Origin: Quillaja saponaria
Lineage: Eukaryota > Streptophyta > Magnoliopsida > Fabales > Quillajaceae
Assembly (NCBI GenBank): GCA_029379385.1
Contig: CM055605.1
Location: 14,667,001-14,731,000, forward strand
DNA length: 64,000 bases
Direction: 5' to 3'
Shown here: positions 10,567 through 21,487 of the stretch, one piece after another
Position numbering within the stretch: the stretch's first letter is position 1
How the letters are laid out: each line of letters begins with the position of its first letter
The notes under the pieces: model-generated
Seen by the model: only the letters and a program-made list of their open reading frames with translations
What the model was told of the DNA's origin: nothing
The model's database searches: none
Program-made: the position numbers and the translations under genes

Positions 10567-11978
10567 ACACATGAATCGGAATAAATTATGTCTTCAAGGT
10601 ATTTGTTGAAATGACTAAGAGAAAATAGTATTTAGTAAATGCATGGAAGTTGACATATACAGGCTTTGATAAATTAGAAGATTATAACCATGAAATGTAT
10701 AAACTAAGTAATACTTGGAAATATCATTTTTAGCTCCGAAACGTGTTGTTGATTCGACGACACCTTTGAATTCAAGAATGAGCGATGATCAAAATTTATA
10801 AACTTCGTGAGTGAAAAATAATATCATTTGGTTGCTAGTTGTGTTGTGAATACTTGTTTATGTGTATATATGTATATATATATAAATAGATAGATGTATA
10901 TATAGTTGTCAAGTGTGAATGTTTAGTGCTTTATTTGAATTAAATGGCAAGAAATCTATATTGTTGAAACTTTATTATTTAGTGTATTATGAATTGATGT
11001 GAAACCTTGTTTGTGGTTAATAGGGCTAATAAGTTTATTTTTAATGAGATTTAGAATCCAGGTTCACCTAGTATACATTTGTTTTGATAATTTGATATTT
11101 AAATAAAAATATTCAACTAACTCAGCGCTAGGGAGATTATGTGAGAAGTTATACATATTTGCTGTGTGAGAGCAAAAAGCCCCGAGGAGGATATGTACAT
11201 GGTGTGAGGATGCTGAGTTACTTCAATTATTGGCCCTTTTGGAGAATTGTTTGATTTGCTTGCATAGTGGCTTTTGTGAGTTATATTGGTTTTCATTTTG
11301 CACTTTCTAGATACATGCATACGTGTGAGGTTGAATTACATTGTAACTTAAGCTAATATAAAACTATAAAGTATATGTTTTCTAATTATATGTTGATTGA
11401 TGCTAGTACCATTTAGGTATGTTTTTCACTTATTGAGCCTTTATGTGTCATTCTTTGTTTGTTTATGTTTTCTTTTAGTATCATGCTTTCATCAAGCTTC
11501 CCCATCATAGACTTGACTTACCGTTACTGCTACAACAAGGTATTCACATGGGTGCACAATCTTGAAGCCATGGATGAAGATTTGCAGCCACATTAGGCCT
11601 TGAGTTATGAATTTTTTTGAATTATGTAATTGTTTGGTTTTCTAATTATGATGGTATTAAAATGGAGCAAAGCTCCTTGTATTTATTGCTGTTGATGTTG
11701 TTGCCTGGTTGTTTTGTAAACAGAAATATATGTGTTATATGTACGATTCAGGCATGTTTCATTTTACAAGAAATCTTTTTTTTTAATACTACTCATTTTA
11801 GTGAATATATATGTATATATATATATAAATATATATGTTAGTTATATTTTTACAAGGTTTTCTTTTAATGTCATTTGAAATTAATGTTTGTGTACATTTC
11901 TTTTAGATTTTAAGTCAGGGTTTTGGAGACTTGGTTATCCATTTCTTCGTTGGTCATACCTCCGTGTGGGATGTGATA
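9930..11978 (+). repeat. 5' LTR of element C (first ~315 bp missing)
   Basis: Collinear with 31906-33230: shared cttgattatagc, aacaacaaaattcagggcctttgaag, ggttagtttccaatgg, and the end tgtgggRtRtgata. Homology begins at about 9930 against 31906, so the U3 start is lost. It keeps about 695 bp (roughly 11150-11845) that are absent from the 3' LTR. It contains a GT run at 10542-10566. No gene is seen inside. Confidence 0.8.
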
Positions 11979-11981
11979 AGT

Positions 11982-11993
11982 TGGTATCAGAGC
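11982..11993 (+). promoter_or_regulatory. Primer binding site of element C (initiator Met tRNA type)
   Basis: TGGTATCAGAGC, three bases after the LTR end, is the complement of the plant initiator tRNA-Met 3' end and the standard primer site of Tekay/Del and many copia elements. Confidence 0.85.
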
Positions 11994-12182
11994 TTAGGTT
12001 TAGAGGTCCGTGACTACAAATGCGGGATTTGGTTACTTTGTTTGCGTATGGTACCCAAGGCATTTGTGGGCTTAGTATTACGTCCTAATTCATCTTAAAA
12101 CTTCAAGTTTTGATTCTTTAATATATTTTCTTTTGCCTCCTATGAGAAATGTATATTGAATCCGTTTATGTTTATTTTAGAT

Positions 12183-12288
12183 ATGATCAGATTTAGGGAC
12201 TATGTAGTGCGTCATGGGAGACAACAGGGTGCTAGCTCCGGCAAAGGATCTACCAGTCCTCAGGTGGCAGTAGCTCGAGGTAGAGGCC
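12183..12288 (+). pseudogene. gag start of element C, split by element D
   Basis: An ATG at 12183 opens 35 codons ending in an Arg/Gly-rich stretch. The frame is interrupted at 12288 by the LTR of element D and resumes at 27299, again Arg/Gly-rich. A stop follows shortly after re-entry (at about 27338), so gag was already or later broken. The start was chosen because it is the first ATG after the primer site and leader that opens a frame continuing across the insertion. Confidence 0.6.
12284..12288. repeat. Target-site duplication of element D, left copy
   Basis: aggcc immediately before the TGTTG end of the D LTR. The right copy at 27294-27298 reads aggtc. One C/T difference is consistent with age. 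Confidence 0.7.
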
Positions 12289-13881
12289 TGTTGTTAGATT
12301 TACTATACAAGTGCATGTATCATTTAAACAAATAATAAATAGTAAGTGAGATTGTTCCCACAAGGAATTAAGTCTATCAAGTCAAGTACTAAAATTTACC
12401 AATTCTATAATTATCTAGACAATTAAATAATTAAGATTTATGATTAAAATAAAGCAAAAAAATAAAATAATTGAACTTGAGATTATGTAGAGAAGGCCTA
12501 GTAATATGATTTCACTCACACTTCATTTGAATTACCTTTATCCTATCATGCTCAGTTATGATATTATGTTATTAACCTAGGGTTCCAAGTTAATTCTAAA
12601 ATCTTTCAATTGCTTATAATTCATACTCAATTTACTATATGTCTATGAGAACTTAATTAAATAAGATTCATTAAAAACAACCCTAATCAGCTACACATAG
12701 TATATATGTATATGTCTATCCTATATACGAATCACATTCAATCAATAAAGTGAAAGAATTCAAACATGTGCTATATCACTTAAGGCTAACCTAGATTTCC
12801 TTTGTCTATGTTCCCCTAGATTACCAAATTTATCTAATTGGTAATCAAGCAATTAGAAGCAATAAACATAGAATGATATAAATAACATAAATACCAAAAC
12901 CTAAGCAGTCCCTAAATAAAACTAAATCAAACTACATGTGAGTTCTATCATAAACCTAGAAAAAGGGATTAGTTCATGCTACTAGACGTAAACATGATTA
13001 CAACTAAGCAAATCATAATGAACTACAAAGAAACTAAAAAGAAATAAAGGAATAAGGAAAAACTATGAAGATGGTGGTCTTTAAGCTCCTTGAAATCCCT
13101 TGCTCCTCTAGCTCTAAAGCAACCTCAATCTCCTCTCTATCATAAACTCTAAACTATATCTAAAACTCAGCCCTCCTATTTTATTTATAACTTTTTTCCT
13201 TCTAGATTGGATAAACTAGAAGTCTTCAAACTCCTCAAAATTTGTGCAAGCGCCTAGCTCAAACATATATGGCACTGCGACTTCACAAGATCTATATAGT
13301 TGCAATAGGACTCATCCTTCATCATGCCACAGCCTTACACTCATAGGCACTGCAGTGTCATTGTATTGTTTGATTTACGAAAGTCATCCTTCCTTTGACG
13401 CTACAGCTTCTTCCTCATCACGTTGCGGCTTCAATCTCCCTGACTTATGTATTTTTCTCCCTTTGTATTAGCACCGTGGCTTTATAATGGTAACACTGCT
13501 GCGTTGTTCTTTTTTCCTTTTTCCCTTAATTCTCCATTTTGGGGTGTTGCGGCTTCATTTTATGCAGAGCTGTGGCACCAGTTGATCAGCTTCCCTTCTT
13601 TAAATTATACTAGGACCATACAAAGACACCTAAAACAAATTAAATTTCAAAATTCAGAAAACTAGTCCTAATTAAGATAAAAACTTTACAAAATCCCTAA
13701 AAACAACTTAAAACAACTCTAACACTATATTTAACTAGTACTCTAACTTAAAATATTAGGATTAGGATGAAATATGAATTAAATTTATAGTAAAATAACT
13801 CTATTATTCTAAAGTTATCACGCCCTTAAACCTATTTCATCAAATTTATAGTAAAATAATTCTATTATTCTAGAGTTATCA
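12289..13881 (-). repeat. 3' LTR of element D
   Basis: Aligns along its length with 25719-27293 (shared cctagacaattaaataatt-type blocks, ctcacttcatttRaattacc, and gcatgtgag). The minus-strand start is TGATAACTCTA at 13881 next to the purine tract ggtttgggggtt. A duplicate of this border lies at 13820. Repeated gcggcttca/acagcttc words fill a GC-richer part at 13250-13600. Short reading frames here are not genes. Confidence 0.85.
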
Positions 13882-13900
13882 AACCCCCAAACCTAATATT
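13782..13900 (-). repeat. Tandem duplication of the D LTR/polypurine border
   Basis: A unit of about 61 bp (aaatttatagtaaaataa ... gttatca plus the adjoining purine tract) occurs twice, at about 13782-13842 and 13843-13900, each with its own TTATCA LTR end followed by a C-rich (minus G-rich) tract. Confidence 0.8.
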
Positions 13901-15379
13901 TTGCTAGTCCCACAAAAAGAAAGAAAGCATCACAAGTAATTATTAATGACAAGCTAATTATTCTCTTAAAATCCTCAAATTTTATAACAAAGACTTGACT
14001 CAAGATAGCACACAAGTATAATTTTCAAATTTATCATGTTCAAGCAATCCTCACATGTGTGTATGCAAGGCATTGTCAATAGAGTTAGATGGCTTCAAAA
14101 ATATTCTCAAGATAACTCAAAAGCTAACTCTAACTCTTAACTTCATTTTTCCTTCCTCTCTCCACTAATGTAGGCTAATACTTAGTCAAGAATCAGTAGG
14201 TCTTTATTTAGCTTGTAATATTAGGCTAGGTTAAGGTTTGATGAAATATAATTTTTGGCTCAAATACCCTAAGCACAATTTCCTTGCATGAATTCACCCT
14301 TCTTTTCCACTTTTTCTTTTTAAGGTGTTAGTTCCCATATATTCGTGCTTTAACTATTTTATCTCATCACCCCATATATTCCTTTGTATGGCATAAATGT
14401 TATTCCACTTTTTTCCTTTTCTTTCTTTTATTACTTCTACTAAACCTTTGGTTTGCAAGAATCATCAAGAAATTTTCACATATTCCGCTAATTTAATATA
14501 TTTTTTTTCAAGTGGGGTTGATCAGATAATATCTTTTTCTTTTCTTTCTTGTAATGCACTCCTTCTCATAGATTCGCTTTGAGCTTATTCTCTTTTTCTT
14601 TTGAACTCAATGAACTACATATTAAATGTGCTTAACATAAAACAGTGCAAATGGTTCTTTCAAACAAAGGATTGGTAGTATATGCATGTGTTAGAAAGAA
14701 AAATAGGCATTAGCCTCAAAAATGGGTAACTAAGAAAATATGGAATCATTGGTGGATATACAAAGGCTCTACCAGTTAAAAAATGGCCTAAATCATATTC
14801 TGAACTAAGCTTTACCTAGGATTTCACCTCAAGAGGAATTCCTACTCATTAAGGAAGTCAAAAAGAGTCTAGGATTTATAAAAAGAAAATCATTAAAAAC
14901 TTCAACACTAGGCAACGATAGCCTTGTGTAATGTAAATATGAGGTATATGCCATAAATATAATAAATTCAAAAAAAGTTATTTTCACATGTTATCAAAAT
15001 CAAAATCAATGCATAAATAATACTATCATGGGAAAAAAAGAACATTAGACATTATTAACAAATTAACTAGCAATATTTTGATAGAGATGGAAAGTAAACA
15101 ACTTAATTAGTCAATATAGATCATCAGAATTTAACTAAATACTAAGATAGAGAATTATTACACAATTTTAGCTACCTCCCCCCAAACCTATACTAAACGT
15201 TGTCCTAATGTTTGAAAAGAAAAGCAAGAAAATAACAAAAGGAAAGAAAAGCAAAAGCAAAAGAAAACTCTCCTCATTCCTCGAAATTTATGTTAATGTC
15301 CTCCTCAGGTCTTGGGAATGGGGCAGTGGCTCGAGACAAAGGGGAAAAGTAGGAGGACCCCATCCTTGTTGCTGTAGCA
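13882..15379 (-). other. 3' non-coding region of element D
   Basis: No gene. It contains the Athila-type box at 15178-15205 (minus: cattaggacaacg then a G-run) and a 389-bp block (14330-14718) that is repeated almost exactly at 17134-17522. The rest is AT-rich and follows the plan of 3636-5100 only loosely. Confidence 0.6.
14330..14718. repeat. Direct repeat, copy 1 (389 bp)
   Basis: Nearly identical to 17134-17522, starting ttcccatatattcgtgctt and ending aaaataggcattagc. A handful of single-base differences (for example gcaagaatcatcaag against acaggaatcatcaag). Beyond both ends the copies diverge at once. Confidence 0.9.
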
Positions 15380-16345
15380 TCATCCTCAACATCTAATTAT
15401 TTTGGTGATTGACAGCATGTGTGTGTTGCCAATAATCTGCACATTGCACCTCCAGTCTTGAAATTCGTTGAGCCAAAGTTAACTTCTATATACCAATAGG
15501 TAAGGCTGGAGCTGCTGGATCACCTTCACTATCTTTAGCATTCTGGATTTGGGATTTGTTTATAAGTTTGTCATCAATGGTACCCTTAGGTAAGATCAAT
15601 GGCTCTATATCATCCCATAGTACACTGGCTTCATGACATAATTCTATGATAAGTGAGGGAAATCAGATACCCAAGTGCCCAGACTTTGCTGCTTTCAAAA
15701 TTGCACTATGAATAACTCTACCAACATCAATGGACATACCTCTAATAATAGCATACACTTGAATGGCTCTCTCATTAGTCACATCACTAGCATGTCCACT
15801 AGGAAGGATGTTGGTGAACACAAAATAATACCAAGCCCTTACAAAGGCTAGTAGCTAACAGGCCTAGAAACGAACAGGCTCTCTATTGGTCAGTTTCCAC
15901 ATAGTGCCTTGAGTGCACAATGCACTGATCATTTCATCATAGTCTACTATCCCACTTGAATAAGTCACATACTCATTAAGTTTGGGAATATCCGGTATGT
16001 CATAAAATGCATTGATTTTTGTGCTTGTGAATGAAACCATCTTCCCTCACACCATGACCTTACCATTTATGTTATTCACCAGGTTAGCATTAGAATTCTC
16101 GAGCCACTGCAATGACTTTAACTGGGAATGGTGCACATAAATTAGCCCAATGTCCGTTGTTGATCAGATTGGCCATCCGCTAAAAGTAATCCTAGCTAAG
16201 GCGTAATCCTTGATGTGCCACAACCTTCTTTGTGATAAGCCCATTATGAAAATGCTTCTAATTGTAGCAAAGATGAATCAGCTGTTGTCAAAGCTCGGTC
16301 TAGATGACCGGGCACGCTTGGTAGCCTTTGTCTTCAGTCCCATTG
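15380..16345 (-). pseudogene. Plant 'transposon protein' ORF relic of element D
   Basis: The minus-strand frame starts MGLKTKATKRARSS at 16345 and runs to about 15380 with several stops. Recognisable segments are KINAFYDIPDIPKLNEY, EMISALCTQGTMWKL, NILPSGHASDVTNERAI and YAIIRGMSIDVGRVI. This is the pattern of the family annotated in plants as 'putative plant transposon protein' (Pfam calls it Transposase_32). It is often carried by Athila-like retrotransposons and has no proven activity. Its place downstream of integrase is that of the env-like ORF in Athila. The family assignment is from memory of the motif pattern. Confidence 0.6.
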
Positions 16346-17133
16346 TCCTGAAAAATAACACCAGAATAATTCCAACCCCAAAATTACCCAGCAACAACAT
16401 CAACTACAGCTCCTTAATTTATAAAATGGGTCTCACACCTGCACAATATTTAGATAAATTCTCAACCATGTAATCTTAGTATCATATCATTTATTCAAGA
16501 ATCATCAATATGTATCTCTATCCTTCCCAAACCTATTTCACTATTAGTGACCTATTAAGAACATTAAAGAATTATGGGGTAAGGGTTACATTAATATGAT
16601 ATACATTCATATAATATCAAATTCATATAGCATTACCTAAGAACTCATCATCAAGATAGAAAACATAGTACCTACGTAACCAAAAACCCAAAATAAAAAA
16701 TAAAAAATTATGCATAGGACCCCTTAAAGATTATATCTACCCACACATTTTCATATAGTCGATTTTTCCTTTTTTCTTAAGATGCTTAGATATGTATTTT
16801 TTGAAGCAATTATAACAAATAAGTAGTAGTTTTGCAAAATATATATATAATTTATGCTTGACAAAAAAAAAAAAAAAAATGCAATCCCAAATATAGTGCA
16901 AAACATGATGTGGGTAAAGGCTTTTAGTGTAAGAGTGATGGAAGGCACTAGAACGATATTGGCTTGGTGCTTTGTGGCCTAAACATCTAATCACGAGTTA
17001 GGATGCTTAGGGTATGGGTTATGGCGGTTTTGGTTCTAAATTTTTATTTTAAAAATAAGGATCACGATACGGTGTTGCGGCTTCAATGTATAGGCGTCGC
17101 AGTGCTATGCCTTAGAATTTAAAAATTTTGAAA
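16346..17133. other. Unassigned stretch inside element D
   Basis: No gene is seen. AT-rich, with an A-run at 16863-16879. The last part (17060-17110) has gttgcggcttcaat and gcagtgctatgcc words like those in the D LTR (13400-13570) and near 20145-20235, so it may be a diverged LTR scrap. Confidence 0.4.
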
Positions 17134-17522
17134 TATGTTCCCATATATTCGTGCTTTAACTATTTTATCTCATCACCCCATATATTCCTTTGTATGGCAT
17201 AAATGTTATTCCACTTTTTTCCTTTTCTTTCTTTTATTACTTCTACTAAACCTTTGGTTTACAGGAATCATCAAGGAATTTTCACATATTCCGCTAATTT
17301 AATATATTTTTTTTTCAAGTGGGGTTGATCAGATAATATCTTTTTCTTTTCTTTCTTGTAATGCACTCCTTCTCATAGATTCGCTTTGAGCTTATTCTCT
17401 TTTTCTTTTGAACTCAATGAACTGCATATTAAATGTGCTTAACATAAAACGGTGCAAATGGTTCTTTCAAACAAAGGATTGGTTAGTATATGCATGTGTT
17501 AGAAAGAAAAATAGGCATTAGC
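17134..17522. repeat. Direct repeat, copy 2 (389 bp)
   Basis: Second copy of 14330-14718, followed by a 19-bp non-matching linker and then the TGTAACACC end of the putative solo LTR. Confidence 0.9.
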
Positions 17523-17541
17523 TTGAATTCTTGGGCGCCAC

Positions 17542-20140
17542 TGTAACACCAAGAGAAATTTAATCTAGTTTAAATTAGACTAAATAGGTATTAATTACGA
17601 TTAAGAATATAATTAGCCTAACATATGCATTTGGTAAGAATTTTCATGCATTTATTTTATGCATTTAATTTAGGGAATTTTAAGGTGAATTTCCAAATAT
17701 GAAAATAGTGACATCATCATGACATCATGTAGTTTGATGACATCATCATTTAGTCAGTTTAGTTAGGATTGAAAGATGGAAACATCATTAGGATGGCATC
17801 ATCATTACATTACCATGACATCACCACTTATAGTTATTGAAACATGTTACAATGAAACTAGGTAGTTAGGGAATAATTAGAATGGAACAAGAAAAGAACT
17901 AAACTAGGAAGAATTAAATTAAAACCATGGGGAAGAAGTTAGGAGCGTGTGAATGCATTAATTAAACCTACATAGGTATAAAGTTTCATTAAATGCAAAG
18001 GGGTGAGGTGTAAAACATGTGACAATAGGTATAAAGTTTCATTAAATGTAAGGGTGAGGTGTCAAAACATGTGGTAATAGGTGGCAAGCAAGTGTTAGAA
18101 AACTAGGAGTAAACTAAAAGAAGAAAGACAAGGTAAAGGAAGGTGGCAACTTAGAAGCAAACTAGTGGAAGATGAAAAGTAGGAATGATTAGCATACATT
18201 AATGAAGAAGAAGCCAAGGGAATTAAACTCCTATATAAATCGGCCATGCACCATTCACACACCCACACATTCATTTTGTGACTATAAACCCACACCAAAA
18301 GAAGAAACAAACCTTAAACACAAATACATACCAAAAGAAGCAAAACCGTGACATCCAAGAAAGAAAAACCAAAATCGTAACCTAAAGAAAGAAAAGGAAA
18401 GACGTAGATCCAAGAAAGAAAAGCAAAAACGTGAACTAGAGGAGGAGAAAGCAAAACTGTAGAAAGGAGAAAGAATGAAGAAAACCAAAACAAGGACAAA
18501 GAGGAGATGTAGGAAAGGAAGGAAGAAAATAAAAAGACTAAGGGTATTAGGCAAGTATTCATGCATATCTTTGTTTGTTTTATCTTGTTTCACTACTTAC
18601 TTCCTTGGCACTCTTATATTCTTCATGATGTTATCATGCCCTTCATGCATATGAAATGAAAAAGGATGAAAAGGATTCCCTTTGTGGGAAGTTCAAAGGA
18701 AAAGGAAAAGGATAATAATTCTAGTAACTTGTCTTAAGTTCATGTTAGCCGAAATTCCCAGGTATCCCAAAGGAATGATACTCAAACCATAGTATGAATC
18801 CTATGATTGAGAGGTGGTGCCATGTACACGAGAGGTTGATATCCATGGTACATCAAAGTCCTTGTTAGGCATCCTCGGGTTTGTGTGAATGGTCAAGAAT
18901 GGTTACTAAGGAGTGAAAAAGAAGAAAAGAATAAACTTTGCATTTGCAAATTCCTATATTTTTAAAACTGCCATGAAGATATTCCTTGTTACTATATGTG
19001 AATGCTTATTGAGGTTCGACTCACTTTTCCTCATCTTGATGTGCAAGATAGTTGATTTTCCATAAAGGTGTTTATTGTTCAAACTTTTCCTGTGTTTTGT
19101 TTTTCCTTGAAGGATCGCAAGTGGTAGACTAGTGGTATAAAGAGGGAGATGAGAATAGCCCTCTTACAACCGTTTGTGTAATTCCACTCACTACCTAAGT
19201 GGAATAATGGCCCAATATTTTGTGTTAAGGTCATTGGGTTCTAGGTGGAGTAAAGCAAAAATTTAGTGATCATAATTATAAATATATATATTTATATAGT
19301 TTGGACTTAACTTAGTAGTTTAAGGGGAACTTGTAAAATAGTTATAATAGTTTCTTTTTGGTCCAAACTTAGTGTAAAATCCATGTAATAATATGTGTCA
19401 TGTAAATTAATAAAATGGAAGACTATTTCTCTTTGTAAATCTTTAATTATCCATTGATAAAACCAGTTAAGTAGAATCCTGTAGGAAAATAAGTGTCCAA
19501 TTTGACTAAGCAAGGATTAGGCGAAGAGAAGGTCTAATTCGGTTAAGGGTAAGAAAAGAATATGATAATTAATATAGGACAAATGAAACAAATGGTAGAA
19601 ACCAAGATAGAAAGAATTGGTTAAAAGGTCTAGTATTAACCGGCCATGCAAGTCTAAAATTGGATAAAGAAAATCATTAGTAGAGTTAATAGGTAGTAGG
19701 ATATGAATTTATAATAAGTAATCAAAATAAGGTAAAAAGGAGTGATTTTGGTTTACTAAGTGTCTAGCCGATTTTAATTAGGTTGACAAGTTAAGAATTA
19801 AATCAAATTAAAGGAATTAGTGGTAATTTAATTAAAGAAGTTAAGTCTTAAAGGTATTATTAATTAAGAAATTAATTAAAGTATTTCTTGTAATAAGTAA
19901 TAATAAGGAGGCTAATTATAAGAAAGAGTATGTAACATGTTCTCTTGTAACAAATGAAAAATAAAACATCACATAAATAAAAGTTGAATTCGGCCATAGA
20001 AAAATAAAAATAAAAAGGGGAGAAAAAAATTTTGGTGTAGAAATTGTCTAGGTCAGGTTAAAAGAGAGCTTGATTACTAATTAATTTAAGCATTAAAACA
20101 CTAATTGAATTAGGTATAATATTAAGGAAGTAAGGTGTCA
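17542..20140 (+). mobile_element. Putative solo LTR of another gypsy family
   Basis: The stretch begins TGTAACACC and ends GGTGTCA, imperfect inverted ends of the sort seen in Tekay-like LTRs. A TATA box (ctatataaat, about 18231) is followed by a short-leader-like tract, which supports plus orientation. The 2.6 kb hold no reading frame with family motifs; minus frames at 18095-18593 are shadows of a GA-rich tract. It separates the D integrase from the D 3' region. The flanks (gccac and ccgct) do not form a clear target duplication. Just left, the minus strand reads tggcgcccaagaattc, which could instead be a primer site of a minus-oriented copy. Confidence 0.5.
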
Positions 20141-20239
20141 CCGCTGCAGCGCTATGCTCTCTGGTTGAGTTCATAGATTTCAAGTCATAGATTTCAAGCT
20201 TGATATGTTTTTGCATTGCGGCATCAATGCATTATGCTG

Positions 20240-20264
20240 AGGGGTTTAGGGGTTTAGGGGTTTA
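20240..20264 (+). repeat. Short telomere-like repeat (about 3 x GGGGTTTA)
   Basis: Three tandem GGGGTTTA units, an eight-base variant of the plant telomere unit TTTAGGG, lie 100 bp from the end of the putative solo LTR. Confidence 0.6.
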
Positions 20265-20440
20265 GTCCTGAAAAAGAATGCTATAAAAGTTGAGTACATT
20301 CTAAACATTACTAAACTAAAAAAAACTTAAAGAGTGAGGGTTTGAGAAACTTGGGTTGCCTCCCAAGAAGCGCTCGGTTTACAATTCTCGACCCTACTTA
20401 GTTTTACGCAATCGGCATTTGCTAAAGTGATGGAGGTCTT

Positions 20441-21480
20441 TTAACGATCAATAGGACCTCCCCAATAATGTTTGAGCCTTTGCCCATTAACCTTGAATTT
20501 GTTGTCCGGCTGCTTTTCTTTAGCTATCTCCACAGCTCCATAAGGAAACACTATAGGGACTATAAATGGTCTGAACCACCTTGACTTGAGCTTTCCTTTA
20601 AATAGCTTCAAATCATAATTAAAGAGTAAGACCTTCATACTAAGTTCAAAGTGGCAATCCATGATCTTCTTGTCATGCCATTTTTTTGTCTGTTCCTTAT
20701 AAATCTTTGCATTTTCATATGCTTGAAGCCAGAATTCATCCATCTCATTAAGTTGAAGAAGCCTTTCTCAGCAGCTGCATGAAGATCAAGATTCAACTTC
20801 TTAATGGTCCAATATGCATTATGTTCTAACTCCACTGGAAGGTGGCATGCTTTCCCAAAAACTAGTCTATATGAAGACATGCCTATAGGGGCTTTATAGG
20901 CTATGCGATATGCCTATAATGCATCATCCAATCTCCTAGACCAATCTTTTTGTGACGTGCATATTGTTTTCTCCAAGATTTTCTTGATTTTCCTGTTAGA
21001 AATTTTGGCTTCGTCACTAGTTTATGGATGATAAGCCAGGGCAACCTTGTCAATGACTCCATATTTAGCTAAAAAGGCCTCCAAATATTTGTTGTAAAAA
21101 AGGGAACCCCCATCACTAATAATAGCTCGAGGAGTTCCAAATCGAGTGAAAATTTGTATCTTGAGGAAATTTATCACAACTGGTGAATCATTTGTTGGCA
21201 AGGCTATTGCCTCTACCTACTTTGAAACATAATCCACTACCACCAACATATACTGATTGTTGTATGAAATAGGGAAAGGATCCATGAAGATAATTTCCTA
21301 TACATCAAAAATTTCTACTTTAAGGATGTTGTTCAGAGGCATCTCATGTCTTTGGGAGATATTACCTATCATTTGGCACCTATCACATAAAGCAAATTAT
21401 GAGCGTCTTTAAAAAGAGAAGGCCAATAAAAACATGATTGGATGACTTTTTTTGCAATTCGCTCTTTTCTAAAATGTCTT
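20441..21480 (-). pseudogene. Integrase remnant of element D
   Basis: Integrase inserts the cDNA into the host genome. Minus-strand translation shows NQYILVVVDYVSK (first catalytic Asp), FGTPRAIISDGG (second Asp), the third region around KISNRKIKKILEKT, then [20 protein letters not shown] and the C-terminal GKLKSRW..PFIV..VFPYGAVE (GPY/F-like) ending NGQRLKHYWGG. Stops occur inside the core, and the last two parts are in different, overlapping frames (20635-20880 and 20441-20743), so a frameshift lies near 20700. It is inactive as read. Confidence 0.85.
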
Positions 21481-21487
21481 CTATAGT

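Noticed and set aside
13244..13665. Two overlapping plus frames in the D LTR
   Set aside because: A matching frame recurs in the other LTR (26708-26932) without conserved protein sequence, and the words gcggcttca are repeats of the LTR.
18095..18593. Overlapping hydrophobic minus frames
   Set aside because: They arise from a GA-rich tract after a TATA box inside a putative LTR and share no motif with known proteins.
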